Notes under the pieces: model-generated
Database searches by the model: none
Seen by the model: the letters and a program-made list of their open reading frames with translations, nothing else
Told to the model about the DNA's origin: nothing
Source of the DNA: Streptomyces abikoensis
Lineage (GTDB): Bacteria; Actinomycetota; Actinomycetes; Streptomycetales; Streptomycetaceae
Length of the DNA stretch: 64,000 nucleotides
NCBI RefSeq assembly: GCF_014648775.1
Contig: NZ_BMRT01000010.1
Location: 124,001-188,000, forward strand
Direction of reading: 5' to 3'
Made by a program: the position numbers and the translations under genes
Shown: positions 7,171 through 15,441 of the stretch, piece by piece
Numbering within the stretch: position 1 is the stretch's first letter
Layout of the letters: every line of letters starts with the position of its first letter

Positions 7171-9123
7171 ATGACTGAGAGCAACGGGTCCCTGCGAGGC
7201 GGCGCGGACGAGATGCCCATCGCCTCCATCGCCACCATGCCGGACTGGGAGAAGCGCTTCCGTGCGCCGCGCACCGGGCTGCCCCGGTGGGCCGAGGACG
7301 CCCCGGAGCGGTCGCTGTTCACCTCCAGCGCCACGGGGACCTTCGAGCTGTACGCCTGGGACCGGGCCACGGGCACGCAGCGCCAGGTCACGGACCGGCC
7401 CAATGGGACGACGGGCGGGGTGCTGTCCCCGGACGGGGAGTGGATCTGGTGGTTCTCCGACACCGACGGGGACGAGTTCGGCGTCTGGGTCCGCCAGCCG
7501 TTCCACGGCGGGCCCGACGAGCCCGCCGCGCCCGGCCTGGAGCCGTCGTACCCGGACGGGCTGGCGCTCGGCCGGGACGGGACGGCCGTCATCGGCCGTT
7601 CCACGGACAAGACGGGCTCGTCCGTCCACGTCATAAGGCCAGGCCACGACGCCGTGGAGATCTACCGGCACCAGCAGTCCGCGAGCGTCGGTGATCTGTC
7701 CCACGACGGCACGCTCATCGCCATAGAACACACCGAGCACGGTGACGCCATGCACTCCGCCGTCCGCGTCGTGCGCGTCGACGGCACGGCCGTCGGCGAG
7801 CTCGACGACACCCATGGCGGCACCGAGGAACTGGGCCTGTCCGTGATGGGCTTCGCGCCCGTCGACGGGGATTCGCGGCTGCTCGTCGGCCACCAGCGGC
7901 GCGGCCGCTGGGAGCCCATGCTGTGGGACGCGGTCACGGGTGAGGAGACCCCGCTCGACATCGACCTGCCCGGCGACCTCGAGGCCGGCTGGTACCCCGA
8001 CGGGTCCGCGCTGCTCATCGTCCACGGCTACCAGGCGCGCAGCGAGCTGTGGCGGTACGAGCTGGGCAGTGGCGAGCTGACCCGGCTCGACACCCCGCCG
8101 GGCACTGTGTCCGGGGCGCTGCCGCGCCCGGACGGGACGGTCGAGTTCCTGTGGTCCTCGGCCGCCAAGCCGCCGGTCGTCCGGTCCACGGCCGGGCATG
8201 TGGTGCTGGAGCCGCCGGCGGCGACGCACGGCGTCACCCACGCCCCGGACTCGGTGCCGGTCACCGACGCCTGGGTCGAGGGGCCCGGCGGCATGGTCCA
8301 CGCGCTGGTGCAGCAGCCTGCGGGCGAGGGGCCGTTCCCGACGGTCTTCGACATCCACGGCGGCCCCACCTGGCACGACAGCGACGCCTTCGCGGCCGCG
8401 ACCGCCGCCTGGGTGGACCACGGGTTCGCGGTCGTCCGGGTCAACTACCGGGGTTCCACCGGCTACGGGCGGGCCTGGACGGACGCCCTCAAGCACCGCG
8501 TCGGGCTGATCGAGCTGGAGGACATCGCCGCCGTCCGCGAGTGGGCCGTGGCCTCGGGGCTCGCCGACCCCGAGCGGCTGGTGCTGGCCGGCGGGTCCTG
8601 GGGCGGCTATCTGACGCTGCTGGGCCTGGGCACCCAGCCCGATTCCTGGGCGCTGGGCCTGGCCGCCGTGCCGGTCGCGGATTACGTGACGGCCTACCAC
8701 GACGAGATGGAGGCCCTGAAGGCCCTGGACCGTACCCTGCTCGGCGGCACGCCCGAGGAGGTGCCGGAGCGCTACGCCGCGTCGTCACCGCTGACGTACG
8801 TCGACGACGTGCGCGCCCCTGTCTACATCTCCGCCGGGGTGAACGATCCCCGCTGCCCGATACGTCAGGTGGAGAACTACGTCGAGCGGCTGAAGCTGCG
8901 CGGCCACCCGCACGAGGTCTACCGCTATGACGCGGGGCACGGCTCGCTGGTGACGGAGGAGCGGATCAAGCAGCTTCGGCTGGAGATCGCTTTTGCCGAG
9001 CGTCATCTGGGCCGTCCGGGTTCGGAGCGTCTGCCTTCGGACCGTTCGGCTTCGGACCGTTCGGCTTCGGACCAGCCGGGTTCGGACCGTTCGGGTTCGG
9101 GCCGTCCTGGTCCTCGGGGGTGA
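7171..9123 (+). CDS. S9 family prolyl oligopeptidase-type serine peptidase
   Basis: A 650-residue protein with a beta-propeller N-terminal two-thirds (repeated TGTFELYAWD/LSPDGEWIWWF blades) and a C-terminal alpha/beta hydrolase domain. The nucleophile is Ser476 in GGSWGG, with Asp559 (VNDPRCPI) and His590 (GHGS) completing the triad. FDIHGGPTW is the oxyanion-hole strand. No signal peptide is seen, so it is cytoplasmic and probably hydrolyses short peptides. The ATG at 7171 is chosen over an upstream frame extension because GGGG precedes it and the extra residues are basic noise. The C-terminal ~35 residues are a low-complexity Ser/Asp/Arg tail that overlaps the SURF1 gene. Confidence 0.92.
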   Translation: MTESNGSLRGGADEMPIASIATMPDWEKRFRAPRTGLPRWAEDAPERSLFTSSATGTFELYAWDRATGTQRQVTDRPNGTTGGVLSPDGEWIWWFSDTDGDEFGVWVRQPFHGGPDEPAAPGLEPSYPDGLALGRDGTAVIGRSTDKTGSSVHVIRPGHDAVEIYRHQQSASVGDLSHDGTLIAIEHTEHGDAMHSAVRVVRVDGTAVGELDDTHGGTEELGLSVMGFAPVDGDSRLLVGHQRRGRWEPMLWDAVTGEETPLDIDLPGDLEAGWYPDGSALLIVHGYQARSELWRYELGSGELTRLDTPPGTVSGALPRPDGTVEFLWSSAAKPPVVRSTAGHVVLEPPAATHGVTHAPDSVPVTDAWVEGPGGMVHALVQQPAGEGPFPTVFDIHGGPTWHDSDAFAAATAAWVDHGFAVVRVNYRGSTGYGRAWTDALKHRVGLIELEDIAAVREWAVASGLADPERLVLAGGSWGGYLTLLGLGTQPDSWALGLAAVPVADYVTAYHDEMEALKALDRTLLGGTPEEVPERYAASSPLTYVDDVRAPVYISAGVNDPRCPIRQVENYVERLKLRGHPHEVYRYDAGHGSLVTEERIKQLRLEIAFAERHLGRPGSERLPSDRSASDRSASDQPGSDRSGSGRPGPRG

Positions 9124-9889
9124 TGCCCAGCGCCAGGTCCCGGGCGGCCTCGGCCTCGCGGCGGAAGAGCCGGAACCACATGAAGGCGACGAAGCCGGCG
9201 AAGACGAACCACTCACCGGTGTAGCCGAGGTTCTGGAAGGCCTTGAGGTCCAGGCCGCTGTTCGGGGGGGCGGCCGGGGGCACGGCGGTCAGCGGGGCGG
9301 GCGCCTCGCGCAGGGTGATCCACGCGTCGTACACCTCGTACGGCACCAGGTTCACCAGCGAGGCGGCGCTGATCACGCCGACCTGGCCCTGGGGCAGCCC
9401 TCCGGAGGAGTGGACGCCCTTGGACGTCGGGCTCTCCGAGGACTGGAGCGCGCCGGTCACGGTGACCTCGCCGGACGGCGGGGCGGGCACCTTGGCGGCA
9501 TCGGCGGACACGTCGGCCGCGCCGGGCAGCCAGCCCCGGACGACCGGCAGGGCCTTCCCGCCGTCGGTGCGCAGCAGGGTCAGGACGTAGAAGCCCTTGC
9601 GCTCGTCGAGGTCCCGGTCGGGTACGAGCAGCTGGTGCCCGGTGTCGTAGCGGCCGGTGGCGGTGGCTTGTCGTCCGGAGGTCTCGGTGCTCACGGGCAG
9701 CAGTTCGCGCAGGGGCGCGGAGGCGGCCGCCCGGGCGTCGTCGGCCTGGGTCTGCTGCTCGCGGTGCGAGTCGACACGCGTCTCGAAGCGGCTGAGCTGC
9801 CAGCTCCCCATGAACAGGCAGAAGGGGATGGCCAGCACGGCGAAGACGTTGATCCCCCACCAGCGGGGAGTCAGCAGGAACCGATACAC
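8966..9889 (-). CDS. SURF1 family cytochrome oxidase assembly protein
   Basis: A 307-residue membrane protein starting at a GTG that gives the family-typical MYRFLLTPRWWGINVF; the frame continues ten codons further up but without family similarity. The first membrane helix is at about 9-30 (NVFAVLAIPFCLFMGSWQL) and the second near the C-terminus (GEWFVFAGFVAFMWFRLF). The extracytoplasmic loop carries the SURF1 signatures GRYDTGHQLLVPDRD, PVVRGWLPG and NLGYTGEWF. SURF1 assists heme a3 insertion into aa3-type cytochrome oxidase. The last ~40 residues are an unusual G/P/N/K repeat antisense to the end of the S9 peptidase gene, a 158-base overlap. Confidence 0.92.
   Translation of the reverse strand: MYRFLLTPRWWGINVFAVLAIPFCLFMGSWQLSRFETRVDSHREQQTQADDARAAASAPLRELLPVSTETSGRQATATGRYDTGHQLLVPDRDLDERKGFYVLTLLRTDGGKALPVVRGWLPGAADVSADAAKVPAPPSGEVTVTGALQSSESPTSKGVHSSGGLPQGQVGVISAASLVNLVPYEVYDAWITLREAPAPLTAVPPAAPPNSGLDLKAFQNLGYTGEWFVFAGFVAFMWFRLFRREAEAARDLALGITPEDQDGPNPNGPNPAGPKPNGPKPNGPKADAPNPDGPDDARQKRSPAEAA
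9019..9110. repeat. 15-bp tandem repeat shared by two convergent reading frames
   Basis: Degenerate units of TTCGGACCGTTCGGC recur about six times. On the plus strand they encode the S/D/R-rich tail of the peptidase. On the minus strand they encode the GPKPNGPKPNGP-type tail of SURF1. Confidence 0.8.
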
Positions 9890-9946
9890 ACCACCACGGT
9901 ACGGGCACCGCCCCGGCACCGATCGGCCGGGGTTAATCGGCCAGGG

Positions 9947-11158
9947 TCAAGCCGATGGCGGGGTCTGTGCCGCCAGCGGTCCCGTGCGGTAGATCGTGCC
10001 CGCGCAGGCGTCGGGGAGGGTGGCGTCGGCGGCCTTGGGTTCGCCCACGTCCGGGGTGTGGCTGAGGACGACCGTGGCGGGGGGCTTGGGCTGGTCCGGG
10101 TCCTGGGGCTGGACCTTCTCCTCCGTCTTGGTCGCACTGGGGGCCGCGGTGGCGGCGGTGGTCTGCGGGGTGGCCGTGGGGGCCGTCGGCCGGGCGCAGC
10201 CGCTGGGGCCGCCGTCGGCCGCCGGGACCCACGCGAACTTGATCTCGTACGCCTGCCCCGGCTGGAGGATCACCTGGCTGGGCTGGACGGAGGGGTCGGG
10301 CAGCGCGGGCGCGGCGTCGCCCGACGTGTGGTCGACGACGGTGACCCGAGTGCTGTCCGCGCTGCCCTGGGCGTGCGCGGCGACGACGCCGGAGCCGGCG
10401 ACGGAGCAGACGGTGCGGGAGACGTTGACGACGCGGAACGTGCCGTAGATCTTGCCGTTCTTGTCGGCGGCGCCGACGGTGCTGGTGCCCTTGCCGAGCT
10501 GGTCGCGGTCGCAGGTGGGCGAGGCGGCGATGAGGGTGGGCCCGGGGGCGGGGGCGGTGCCGGCGATGGAGCCGGTCGGGCCGGTGGCGCTGCCGCCGTC
10601 CTTCTTCCGCTCCTCCTCCCGCTTCTTCTCCTCGTCCTTCTTCCGCTCGTCCGGCCGGGTGGAGCCGTGGCTGTGCTCCGGCTCCACCTCGTCGCCGTCG
10701 GCGCCGCGCTGTCCGCCCGTGAGTTCGTGGGTGCGCTGGCGGCTGCTGGCGGCGTTGGCGGCGTGGTCGTCCGCGGTGCCCGCGGTCGTGGCGACGTGGA
10801 TGAGGGCGGGCAGGGCCGTCGCGCCGAGGATCACCGCCGCGGCGGCGCCGACGACGGCCTGGCGGCGTCGGGTGCGCCGGGCGGGTACGGCACGGCGGAG
10901 GTGCTCCAGCGCGTCGGGCGAGGGCTCGAGGTCCTCGACAGCGCCGTGCAGCAGTCGGCGCAGCGCCTGCTCGTCGAGAGAGTCGAGCGAGCCGAGGGAG
11001 CCGAGAGAGTCGGGCGAGCCGAGGGAGCCGAGGGAGTCGTTCCCCTGGGGCCGGTCGCCGGAGTGGTTCTTGTCGTGTGTCATGTCGTGCGCGCGCGGGC
11101 CGGAGGATTCCGGCTTATCACGCCCTTCCGGGGAGTGCGGGAAGTGCTGGTGGCTCAT
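9947..11158 (-). CDS. Single-pass membrane protein coupled to ECF sigma factor
   Basis: A 403-residue protein. The N-terminal ~60 residues contain a Ser-Leu-Gly/Asp-Ser-Leu repeat, then DEQALRRLLHGAVEDLEPSPDALEHLRRAVPARR, an amphipathic stretch before one membrane helix (about 100-122, AVVGAAAAVILGATALPALI). Outside the membrane there is a charged DEKKREEERKK segment, then a beta-rich domain with cysteines (SPTCDRDQLG, TVCSVAG, GCARP, DACAGT). Its ATG overlaps the sigma-factor stop (ATGA), so an anti-sigma or sensor role is a reasonable inference. No canonical zinc anti-sigma HxxxCxxC motif is seen. Confidence 0.7.
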   Translation of the reverse strand: MSHQHFPHSPEGRDKPESSGPRAHDMTHDKNHSGDRPQGNDSLGSLGSPDSLGSLGSLDSLDEQALRRLLHGAVEDLEPSPDALEHLRRAVPARRTRRRQAVVGAAAAVILGATALPALIHVATTAGTADDHAANAASSRQRTHELTGGQRGADGDEVEPEHSHGSTRPDERKKDEEKKREEERKKDGGSATGPTGSIAGTAPAPGPTLIAASPTCDRDQLGKGTSTVGAADKNGKIYGTFRVVNVSRTVCSVAGSGVVAAHAQGSADSTRVTVVDHTSGDAAPALPDPSVQPSQVILQPGQAYEIKFAWVPAADGGPSGCARPTAPTATPQTTAATAAPSATKTEEKVQPQDPDQPKPPATVVLSHTPDVGEPKAADATLPDACAGTIYRTGPLAAQTPPSA

Positions 11159-11952
11159 ACCGGTGCCTCCATGGCGATCCGGAGTGCCGCGATGCCCCGC
11201 GAGCCGTACGCCTTGACCGAGCCCAGGGAGAGCCCGAGGGTCTCGGCGACCTGGGCCTCAGTCATGTCGGCGAAGTAGCGCAGGACAAGGACCTCGCGCT
11301 GGCGGCGCTGCAGTCCTCGCATCGCTTTGATCAATTGATCCCGCTCCAGTTGTTCGTACGCGCCTTCCTCGGCGCTCGCCATGTCGGGCATCGGCTTGGA
11401 CAGCAGCTTCAGCCCGAGGATGCGGCGCCGGAGCGCCGAGCGGGAGAGATTGACGACAGTCTGCCGCAGGTAGGCGAGGGTCTTCTCCGGGTCGCGGACG
11501 CGGTTGCGCGCCGAGTGGACCCGGATGAACGCTTCCTGCACCACGTCCTCGCAGGAGGCCGTGTCGTCGAGGAGCAGGGCGGCGAGGCCGAGCAGCGACC
11601 GGTAGTGGGCCCGGTAGGTCTCGGTGAGATGGTCGACTGTGGTGCCCTCAGCCATCGCCTCGTCAGCGTCCCCCGGGCGCGGCGTCGGCCGTGTGGACGG
11701 CTGCGGTGACGCCTGCGGGGAGAGCGCCGAGGAGATCGGCGTGATGGGTGCGAGCTGCGCGACCGAGGCGGAGCCGGGGGCGGGCTGCGCGGACGTCGTC
11801 GAGGACTGTGCGGGGACCTGCGGCGGAAGCTGCCCGGGGCGGGCGGCCGACCAGGGAGCGATCACCGGCATACCGCCCGGCGCTCCGGAACGCGGACGCA
11901 CCGCGGCGCTGCCGCGCCTCGGTACCGTTGCGATGCTGATGACCTCTGCCAC
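11155..11952 (-). CDS. RNA polymerase ECF sigma factor (SigE-type)
   Basis: A 265-residue protein. Region 2 spans about 112-180 (YRAHYRSLLGLAALLL, ASCEDVVQEAFIRVHSA, TLAYLRQTVVNLSRSALRRR) and region 4 about 205-258 (LQRRQREVLVLRYFADMTEAQVAETLGLSLGSVKAYGSRGIAAL). The first ~100 residues are a Pro/Ser/Ala-rich extension rarely seen in ECF factors. A later ATG at codon 99 (MAEGTTVDHLTETYRAHYR) would give a standard-sized protein, so the start is debatable. It is translationally coupled to the downstream membrane protein, which may control its activity. Confidence 0.88.
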   Translation of the reverse strand: MAEVISIATVPRRGSAAVRPRSGAPGGMPVIAPWSAARPGQLPPQVPAQSSTTSAQPAPGSASVAQLAPITPISSALSPQASPQPSTRPTPRPGDADEAMAEGTTVDHLTETYRAHYRSLLGLAALLLDDTASCEDVVQEAFIRVHSARNRVRDPEKTLAYLRQTVVNLSRSALRRRILGLKLLSKPMPDMASAEEGAYEQLERDQLIKAMRGLQRRQREVLVLRYFADMTEAQVAETLGLSLGSVKAYGSRGIAALRIAMEAPV

Positions 11953-12276
11953 GCCTGTTGGACACGCTTCCCCCCGTCAGGGTTGTACGCGCCAGGCATG
12001 GCGATCGACGACGCGCCACGGGACGCGTCGGACGACGCGCCGCATGACGAAGCGCCATGTGCCCTCATGCGTACCAGCTCTTCCTCAATGCCCCGGTTCA
12101 TACCCCGTGCCTTGGCGCCGTCGCTAAGGACGGCGACAAAGACGACCCCCGCCCAGGGCGCGGTTGCGGCGGGCGGGGAGCGAAATCCTCGAACACAGCA
12201 TCTGCCCAGTTCAAGAGGTCTGGACCAACGAGTTGATCACAGGACCTTCACACATTCCCCAGCCGTCCACCAAGTA
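11953..12276. other. Intergenic region upstream of the sigma factor, downstream of asd
   Basis: About 320 bases between two leftward genes. It contains a GACGCG-rich stretch near 12000-12045 with short inverted repeats. I see no coding potential. It must hold the sigma-factor promoter. Confidence 0.35.
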
Positions 12277-13425
12277 TTACGGAGCAGTAAGCTCGGCCGC
12301 CACGCATTCCGCGATCTGCGCGGTGTTCAGAGCGGCCCCCTTGCGCAGATTGTCCGCGCAGACGAAGAACTCGAGCGCCCTCGGGTCGTCCAGTGACCGC
12401 CGTACCCTCCCGACCCACGCCGGATCCGTGCCGACGGCGTCTGCCGGAGTGGGGTATTCCCCTTCCGCGGGGCTGTCGCACAGCACCACGCCCGGAGCGT
12501 TGGCCAGCACCTCGTGCGCCCGCTCCACGGTCACCTCGTTCTCGAAGCGCGCGTGGACGCTCAGCGAGTGGGTCGTGATCACGGGTACGCGGACGCAGGT
12601 CGCGCTCACCCGCAGCCCCGGCAGTCCCAGGATCTTGCGGCTCTGGTCGCGTAGCGCCAGTTCGGCGGAGGACCAGCCGGCCCGGTCATCGGCCCCGCCG
12701 GCCCGGTCATCGGCAGAGGCAGCGACATCCGTCCCCACCCACGGCACCACGTTCAGCGCCACCGGCGCCGGGAACGGGCCCGTGCCCTCCCCCACCGCGC
12801 GGCGCAGATCGCCGGGGTGCGTCCCCAGCTCCGTACCGGCCACGGCCGCGAGCTGCGCCCGGAGCGCCTCCGCCCCGGCCCGGCCCGCGCCGGAGGCCGC
12901 CTCGTACGTGGAGACGATCAGCTCGTCCAGCCCGAACGCGGAGTGCAGCGCGCCCACCGCGACGATCATCGCCAGCGTGGCGCAGCCGGGGCTGGCGACG
13001 ATGCCGCGCGGCCGCATCCGGGCGGCGTGGGCGTTGACCTCGGGTACGACCAGGGGTACGTCCGGGTCCATCCGGAAAGCGGCGGAGTTGTCCACCACGA
13101 CCGCGCCCTTGGCCACCGCGATCGGCGCCCAGCGTGCCGAGATCTCGTCCGGAACGTCGAACATCGCGACGGCGACGCCCTCGAACACCTCCTCGCTCAG
13201 CGCGACGACCTCGGTCTCCTCGCCCCGGACGAGCAGCTTCCGGCCGGCCGAGCGCGGGGACGCGATCAGCCGGATCTCGCCCCATATGTCCGCGTGCCGC
13301 GAAAGGATCTCCAGCATCACGCCGCCGACGGCGCCCGTGGCACCGACGACGGCGAGCGTGGGCCGACCGGCCCGGCCGGCCCCGGCGCCGCGCACGGCGG
13401 CACCGGGAACGGCGGCGGCCGTCAT
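12277..13425 (-). CDS. asd: Aspartate-semialdehyde dehydrogenase
   Basis: A 382-residue enzyme that reduces aspartyl phosphate to aspartate semialdehyde for lysine/DAP, threonine and methionine synthesis. It has the NADP-binding LAVVGATGAVGGVML (residues 24-38), the catalytic Cys148 in SPGCATLAM, and HSLSVHARFE near the C-terminus. The first ~22 residues are an Ala/Gly-rich extension. A short DDRAGGADDRAG duplication sits in a surface region. The ATG overlaps the stop of the aspartokinase gene by four bases, giving the usual ask-asd operon. The frame stays open upstream into the kinase gene, but similarity starts only here. Confidence 0.95.
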   Translation of the reverse strand: MTAAAVPGAAVRGAGAGRAGRPTLAVVGATGAVGGVMLEILSRHADIWGEIRLIASPRSAGRKLLVRGEETEVVALSEEVFEGVAVAMFDVPDEISARWAPIAVAKGAVVVDNSAAFRMDPDVPLVVPEVNAHAARMRPRGIVASPGCATLAMIVAVGALHSAFGLDELIVSTYEAASGAGRAGAEALRAQLAAVAGTELGTHPGDLRRAVGEGTGPFPAPVALNVVPWVGTDVAASADDRAGGADDRAGWSSAELALRDQSRKILGLPGLRVSATCVRVPVITTHSLSVHARFENEVTVERAHEVLANAPGVVLCDSPAEGEYPTPADAVGTDPAWVGRVRRSLDDPRALEFFVCADNLRKGAALNTAQIAECVAAELTAP

Positions 13426-13943
13426 CGGCCGGTGCCTCCGTAGACGACGGCCTCGTCGCTCTCGCTGTCCAGGCCGAACGCCGTGTGCACGGCGCGCACG
13501 GCGTCCTGCACGTCGTCGGCGCGCGTGACGACCGAGATGCGGATCTCCGACGTCGAGATCAGCTCGATGTTCACCCCGGCGTTGGACAGGGCCTCGAAGA
13601 ACGTCGCCGTGACCCCCGGGTTCGTCTTCATCCCCGCGCCGACCAGCGAGATCTTCGCGATCTGGTCGTCGTAGCGCAGCGAGTCGAAGCCCACGCCCGC
13701 CTTCGTCTTCTCCAGCGCCTCGACGGCCTTGCGGCCCTCGGTCTTCGGGAGGGTGAAGGAGATGTCCGTCAGACCCGTCGTCGCGGCGGAGACGTTCTGC
13801 ACGACCATGTCGATGTTGATGTCCGCGTCCGCGATCGCACGGAAGATCGTCGCGGCCTCGCCCGGCTTGTCCGGCACCCCGACGACCGTGACCTTCGCCT
13901 CGGAGGTGTCGTGTGCGACGCCCGAGATGATCGCCTGCTCCAT
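13422..13943 (-). CDS. lysC: Aspartate kinase beta subunit, nested in-frame start
   Basis: In Gram-positive aspartokinases of this class the regulatory beta subunit is translated from an internal start of the same gene. Codon 251 is an ATG (MEQAIISGVAHD) exactly ahead of the ACT domains. An AAGGGGA sequence lies about seven bases upstream on the coding strand, a good ribosome-binding site inside a gene. The product would be 173 residues. Confidence 0.7.
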   Translation of the reverse strand: MEQAIISGVAHDTSEAKVTVVGVPDKPGEAATIFRAIADADINIDMVVQNVSAATTGLTDISFTLPKTEGRKAVEALEKTKAGVGFDSLRYDDQIAKISLVGAGMKTNPGVTATFFEALSNAGVNIELISTSEIRISVVTRADDVQDAVRAVHTAFGLDSESDEAVVYGGTGR

Positions 13944-14693
13944 CGGCTGGTCCCCTTGCGGTTCGTTGCTGACCCAGGTGCCGGGCAGCCCCGAGAAGGA
14001 CGACCGGACGTGGATCGGGATGTTGTAACGACGTGCGTACTCGACGCAGCGGTGCAGCAGCACCTTGGAACCGGAGCTCGCCAGCTCCAGCATGTCCTCG
14101 AACGAGATCCAGTCGATCTTGCGGGCCTTCTTCACCACCCGCGGGTCGGCGGTGAACACGCCGTCGACATCCGTGTAGATCTCGCACACCTCGGCGTCCA
14201 GCGCGGCCGCCAGCGCGACGGCCGTCGTGTCACTGCCGCCACGACCCAGGGTCGTGATGTCCTTCTTGTCCGCGGACACACCCTGGAAACCCGCCACGAT
14301 CGCGATGTTGCCCGCGTCGACGGACTGCTGGATCCGGCCCGGCGTGACATCGATGATGCGCGCCTTGTTGTGGGCCCCGTCCGTGATCACACCGGCCTGG
14401 CTGCCCGTGAAGGACTGCGCCTCATGGCCGAGGTTTTTGATCGCCATCGCCAGCAGCGCCATGGAGATCCGCTCTCCGGCCGTCAGCAGCATGTCGAACT
14501 CACGCCCGGCAGGCATCGGCGACACCTGCTCAGCGAGATCGATCAACTCGTCCGTCGTGTCGCCCATCGCGGAAACCACGACGACCACCTGGTGGCCGTT
14601 CTTCTTGGCTTCCACGATTCGCTTGGCGACCCGCTTGATGCCCTCGGCATCGGCAACGGAGGAGCCTCCGTACTTCTGCACGACAAGGCCCAC
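13422..14693 (-). CDS. lysC: Aspartate kinase (alpha subunit)
   Basis: A 423-residue enzyme phosphorylating aspartate. N-terminal kinase signatures are VQKYGGSSVAD (5-15), LLTAGERIS and TLGRGGSDTTAVALA (148-162). Two ACT domains follow: residues about 268-340 (AKVTVVGVPDKPGEAATIF, NIDMVVQN) and about 350-420 (KISLVGAGMKTNPGVTATF, NIELISTSEIRISVV). These bind lysine and threonine in the concerted-feedback enzymes of actinobacteria. It is the first gene of the operon with asd. Confidence 0.95.
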   Translation of the reverse strand: MGLVVQKYGGSSVADAEGIKRVAKRIVEAKKNGHQVVVVVSAMGDTTDELIDLAEQVSPMPAGREFDMLLTAGERISMALLAMAIKNLGHEAQSFTGSQAGVITDGAHNKARIIDVTPGRIQQSVDAGNIAIVAGFQGVSADKKDITTLGRGGSDTTAVALAAALDAEVCEIYTDVDGVFTADPRVVKKARKIDWISFEDMLELASSGSKVLLHRCVEYARRYNIPIHVRSSFSGLPGTWVSNEPQGDQPMEQAIISGVAHDTSEAKVTVVGVPDKPGEAATIFRAIADADINIDMVVQNVSAATTGLTDISFTLPKTEGRKAVEALEKTKAGVGFDSLRYDDQIAKISLVGAGMKTNPGVTATFFEALSNAGVNIELISTSEIRISVVTRADDVQDAVRAVHTAFGLDSESDEAVVYGGTGR

Positions 14694-14819
14694 GTGCGCT
14701 CCTCGCAGCTATACGTAATGCGGTCGGGTCCGAGTCTAACGAGAGGTCGGAATCGGCCACGGGGGTCCCACATGGTGAGATTTCCGGCCGCGCGACAGGT
14801 CGGCCGCAACTTGTCCGCC

Positions 14820-15197
14820 CTATCCGTCCAGCACGGACCGCAGCTGCTCCGCAACGGCGAATATGTCCGCTCGCCCCTGCTTCGCCGCGTCCACCAGATC
14901 GGCCAGGAGCATCGGCGACGGCAACGCCTTCGCCCCCGCCACCCCGAGATAGGAGCGGGTCGCGGCGGCCGCGTAGAACTCGTTCATCGGCGAATCCAGG
15001 GGCGGGCACACCGCGAGGGTGTGCAGGAACGCGGCGGCCCGCAGAGCGAGGTCCGGTTCCGGCTGCCCCGCCACCAGCACCAGGTCGCTCTGATGACGAG
15101 CCACAGCGGCGACCACCCCGGAGGGGTCCCACACCGTGGGGTCGGAGGGCAAATGGTGCGCCAAGGCGCTCCACGCCCATTCCATCGTGATCTTCAC
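14820..15197 (-). CDS. Degenerate Fic/Doc-like toxin of a TA pair
   Basis: A 125-residue protein starting at a GTG that overlaps the antitoxin stop (GTGA); an ATG four codons in is the alternative. The pattern AWSALAHHL, VVAAVARHQ, ALRAAAFLHTLAVCPPLDSPMNEFYAAAATRSYL, then ADIFAVAEQL matches a streptomycete Fic-family toxin group. The canonical HPFxxGNxR loop is replaced by CPPLDSPMNEF, which lacks the catalytic histidine, so AMPylation is unlikely as usually understood. The partner RHH protein upstream fits a toxin-antitoxin operon. Confidence 0.7.
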   Translation of the reverse strand: MKITMEWAWSALAHHLPSDPTVWDPSGVVAAVARHQSDLVLVAGQPEPDLALRAAAFLHTLAVCPPLDSPMNEFYAAAATRSYLGVAGAKALPSPMLLADLVDAAKQGRADIFAVAEQLRSVLDG

Positions 15198-15397
15198 TTG
15201 CCGAATCGCTCCTGGAAGTAGTCCCAGTGTTCCGCGAATTCCTCGACTCCCGCGAGGAATCGCTCCCGGTCCTCATCCAGCTCCCGGGTCGTCACTTCGG
15301 TGATCAGCGCGGTGACCGTGGTGCCCTGCGCCGCCGCACGCGCCTTGAGCCGGTCGTGGAATTCCTCGTCCAAGCGGATGGTGACGTGTCTCGACAT
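15194..15397 (-). CDS. Ribbon-helix-helix antitoxin
   Basis: A 67-residue protein from the ATG giving MSRHVTIRLDEEFHDRLKARAAAQGTTV. This is a classic RHH fold: a beta strand followed by two helices, used for dimeric DNA binding. The C-terminal EEFAEHWDYFQERFGK is an acidic/aromatic tail likely to bind the toxin. The gene precedes and overlaps the Fic-like toxin. An in-frame upstream extension exists but is not family-like. Confidence 0.85.
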   Translation of the reverse strand: MSRHVTIRLDEEFHDRLKARAAAQGTTVTALITEVTTRELDEDRERFLAGVEEFAEHWDYFQERFGK

Positions 15398-15441
15398 GGC
15401 TCCAACGTACAGCGCCACCGCTGTACACGCCTCGTTTTCGC

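Noticed and set aside
7105..8700. 531-residue minus-strand open frame opposite the S9 peptidase
   Set aside because: It has low complexity and no domain, whereas the plus strand encodes an intact hydrolase with full catalytic triad.
8993..11278. 761-residue plus-strand open frame across SURF1 and the sigma-factor partner
   Set aside because: It spans two well-supported minus-strand genes and is Gly/Arg-rich noise.
12277..14187. Reading asd as a 636-residue fusion starting inside the kinase gene
   Set aside because: The extra N-terminal part is an out-of-frame reading of aspartokinase; the ATG at 13425 overlaps the kinase stop and matches the family start.
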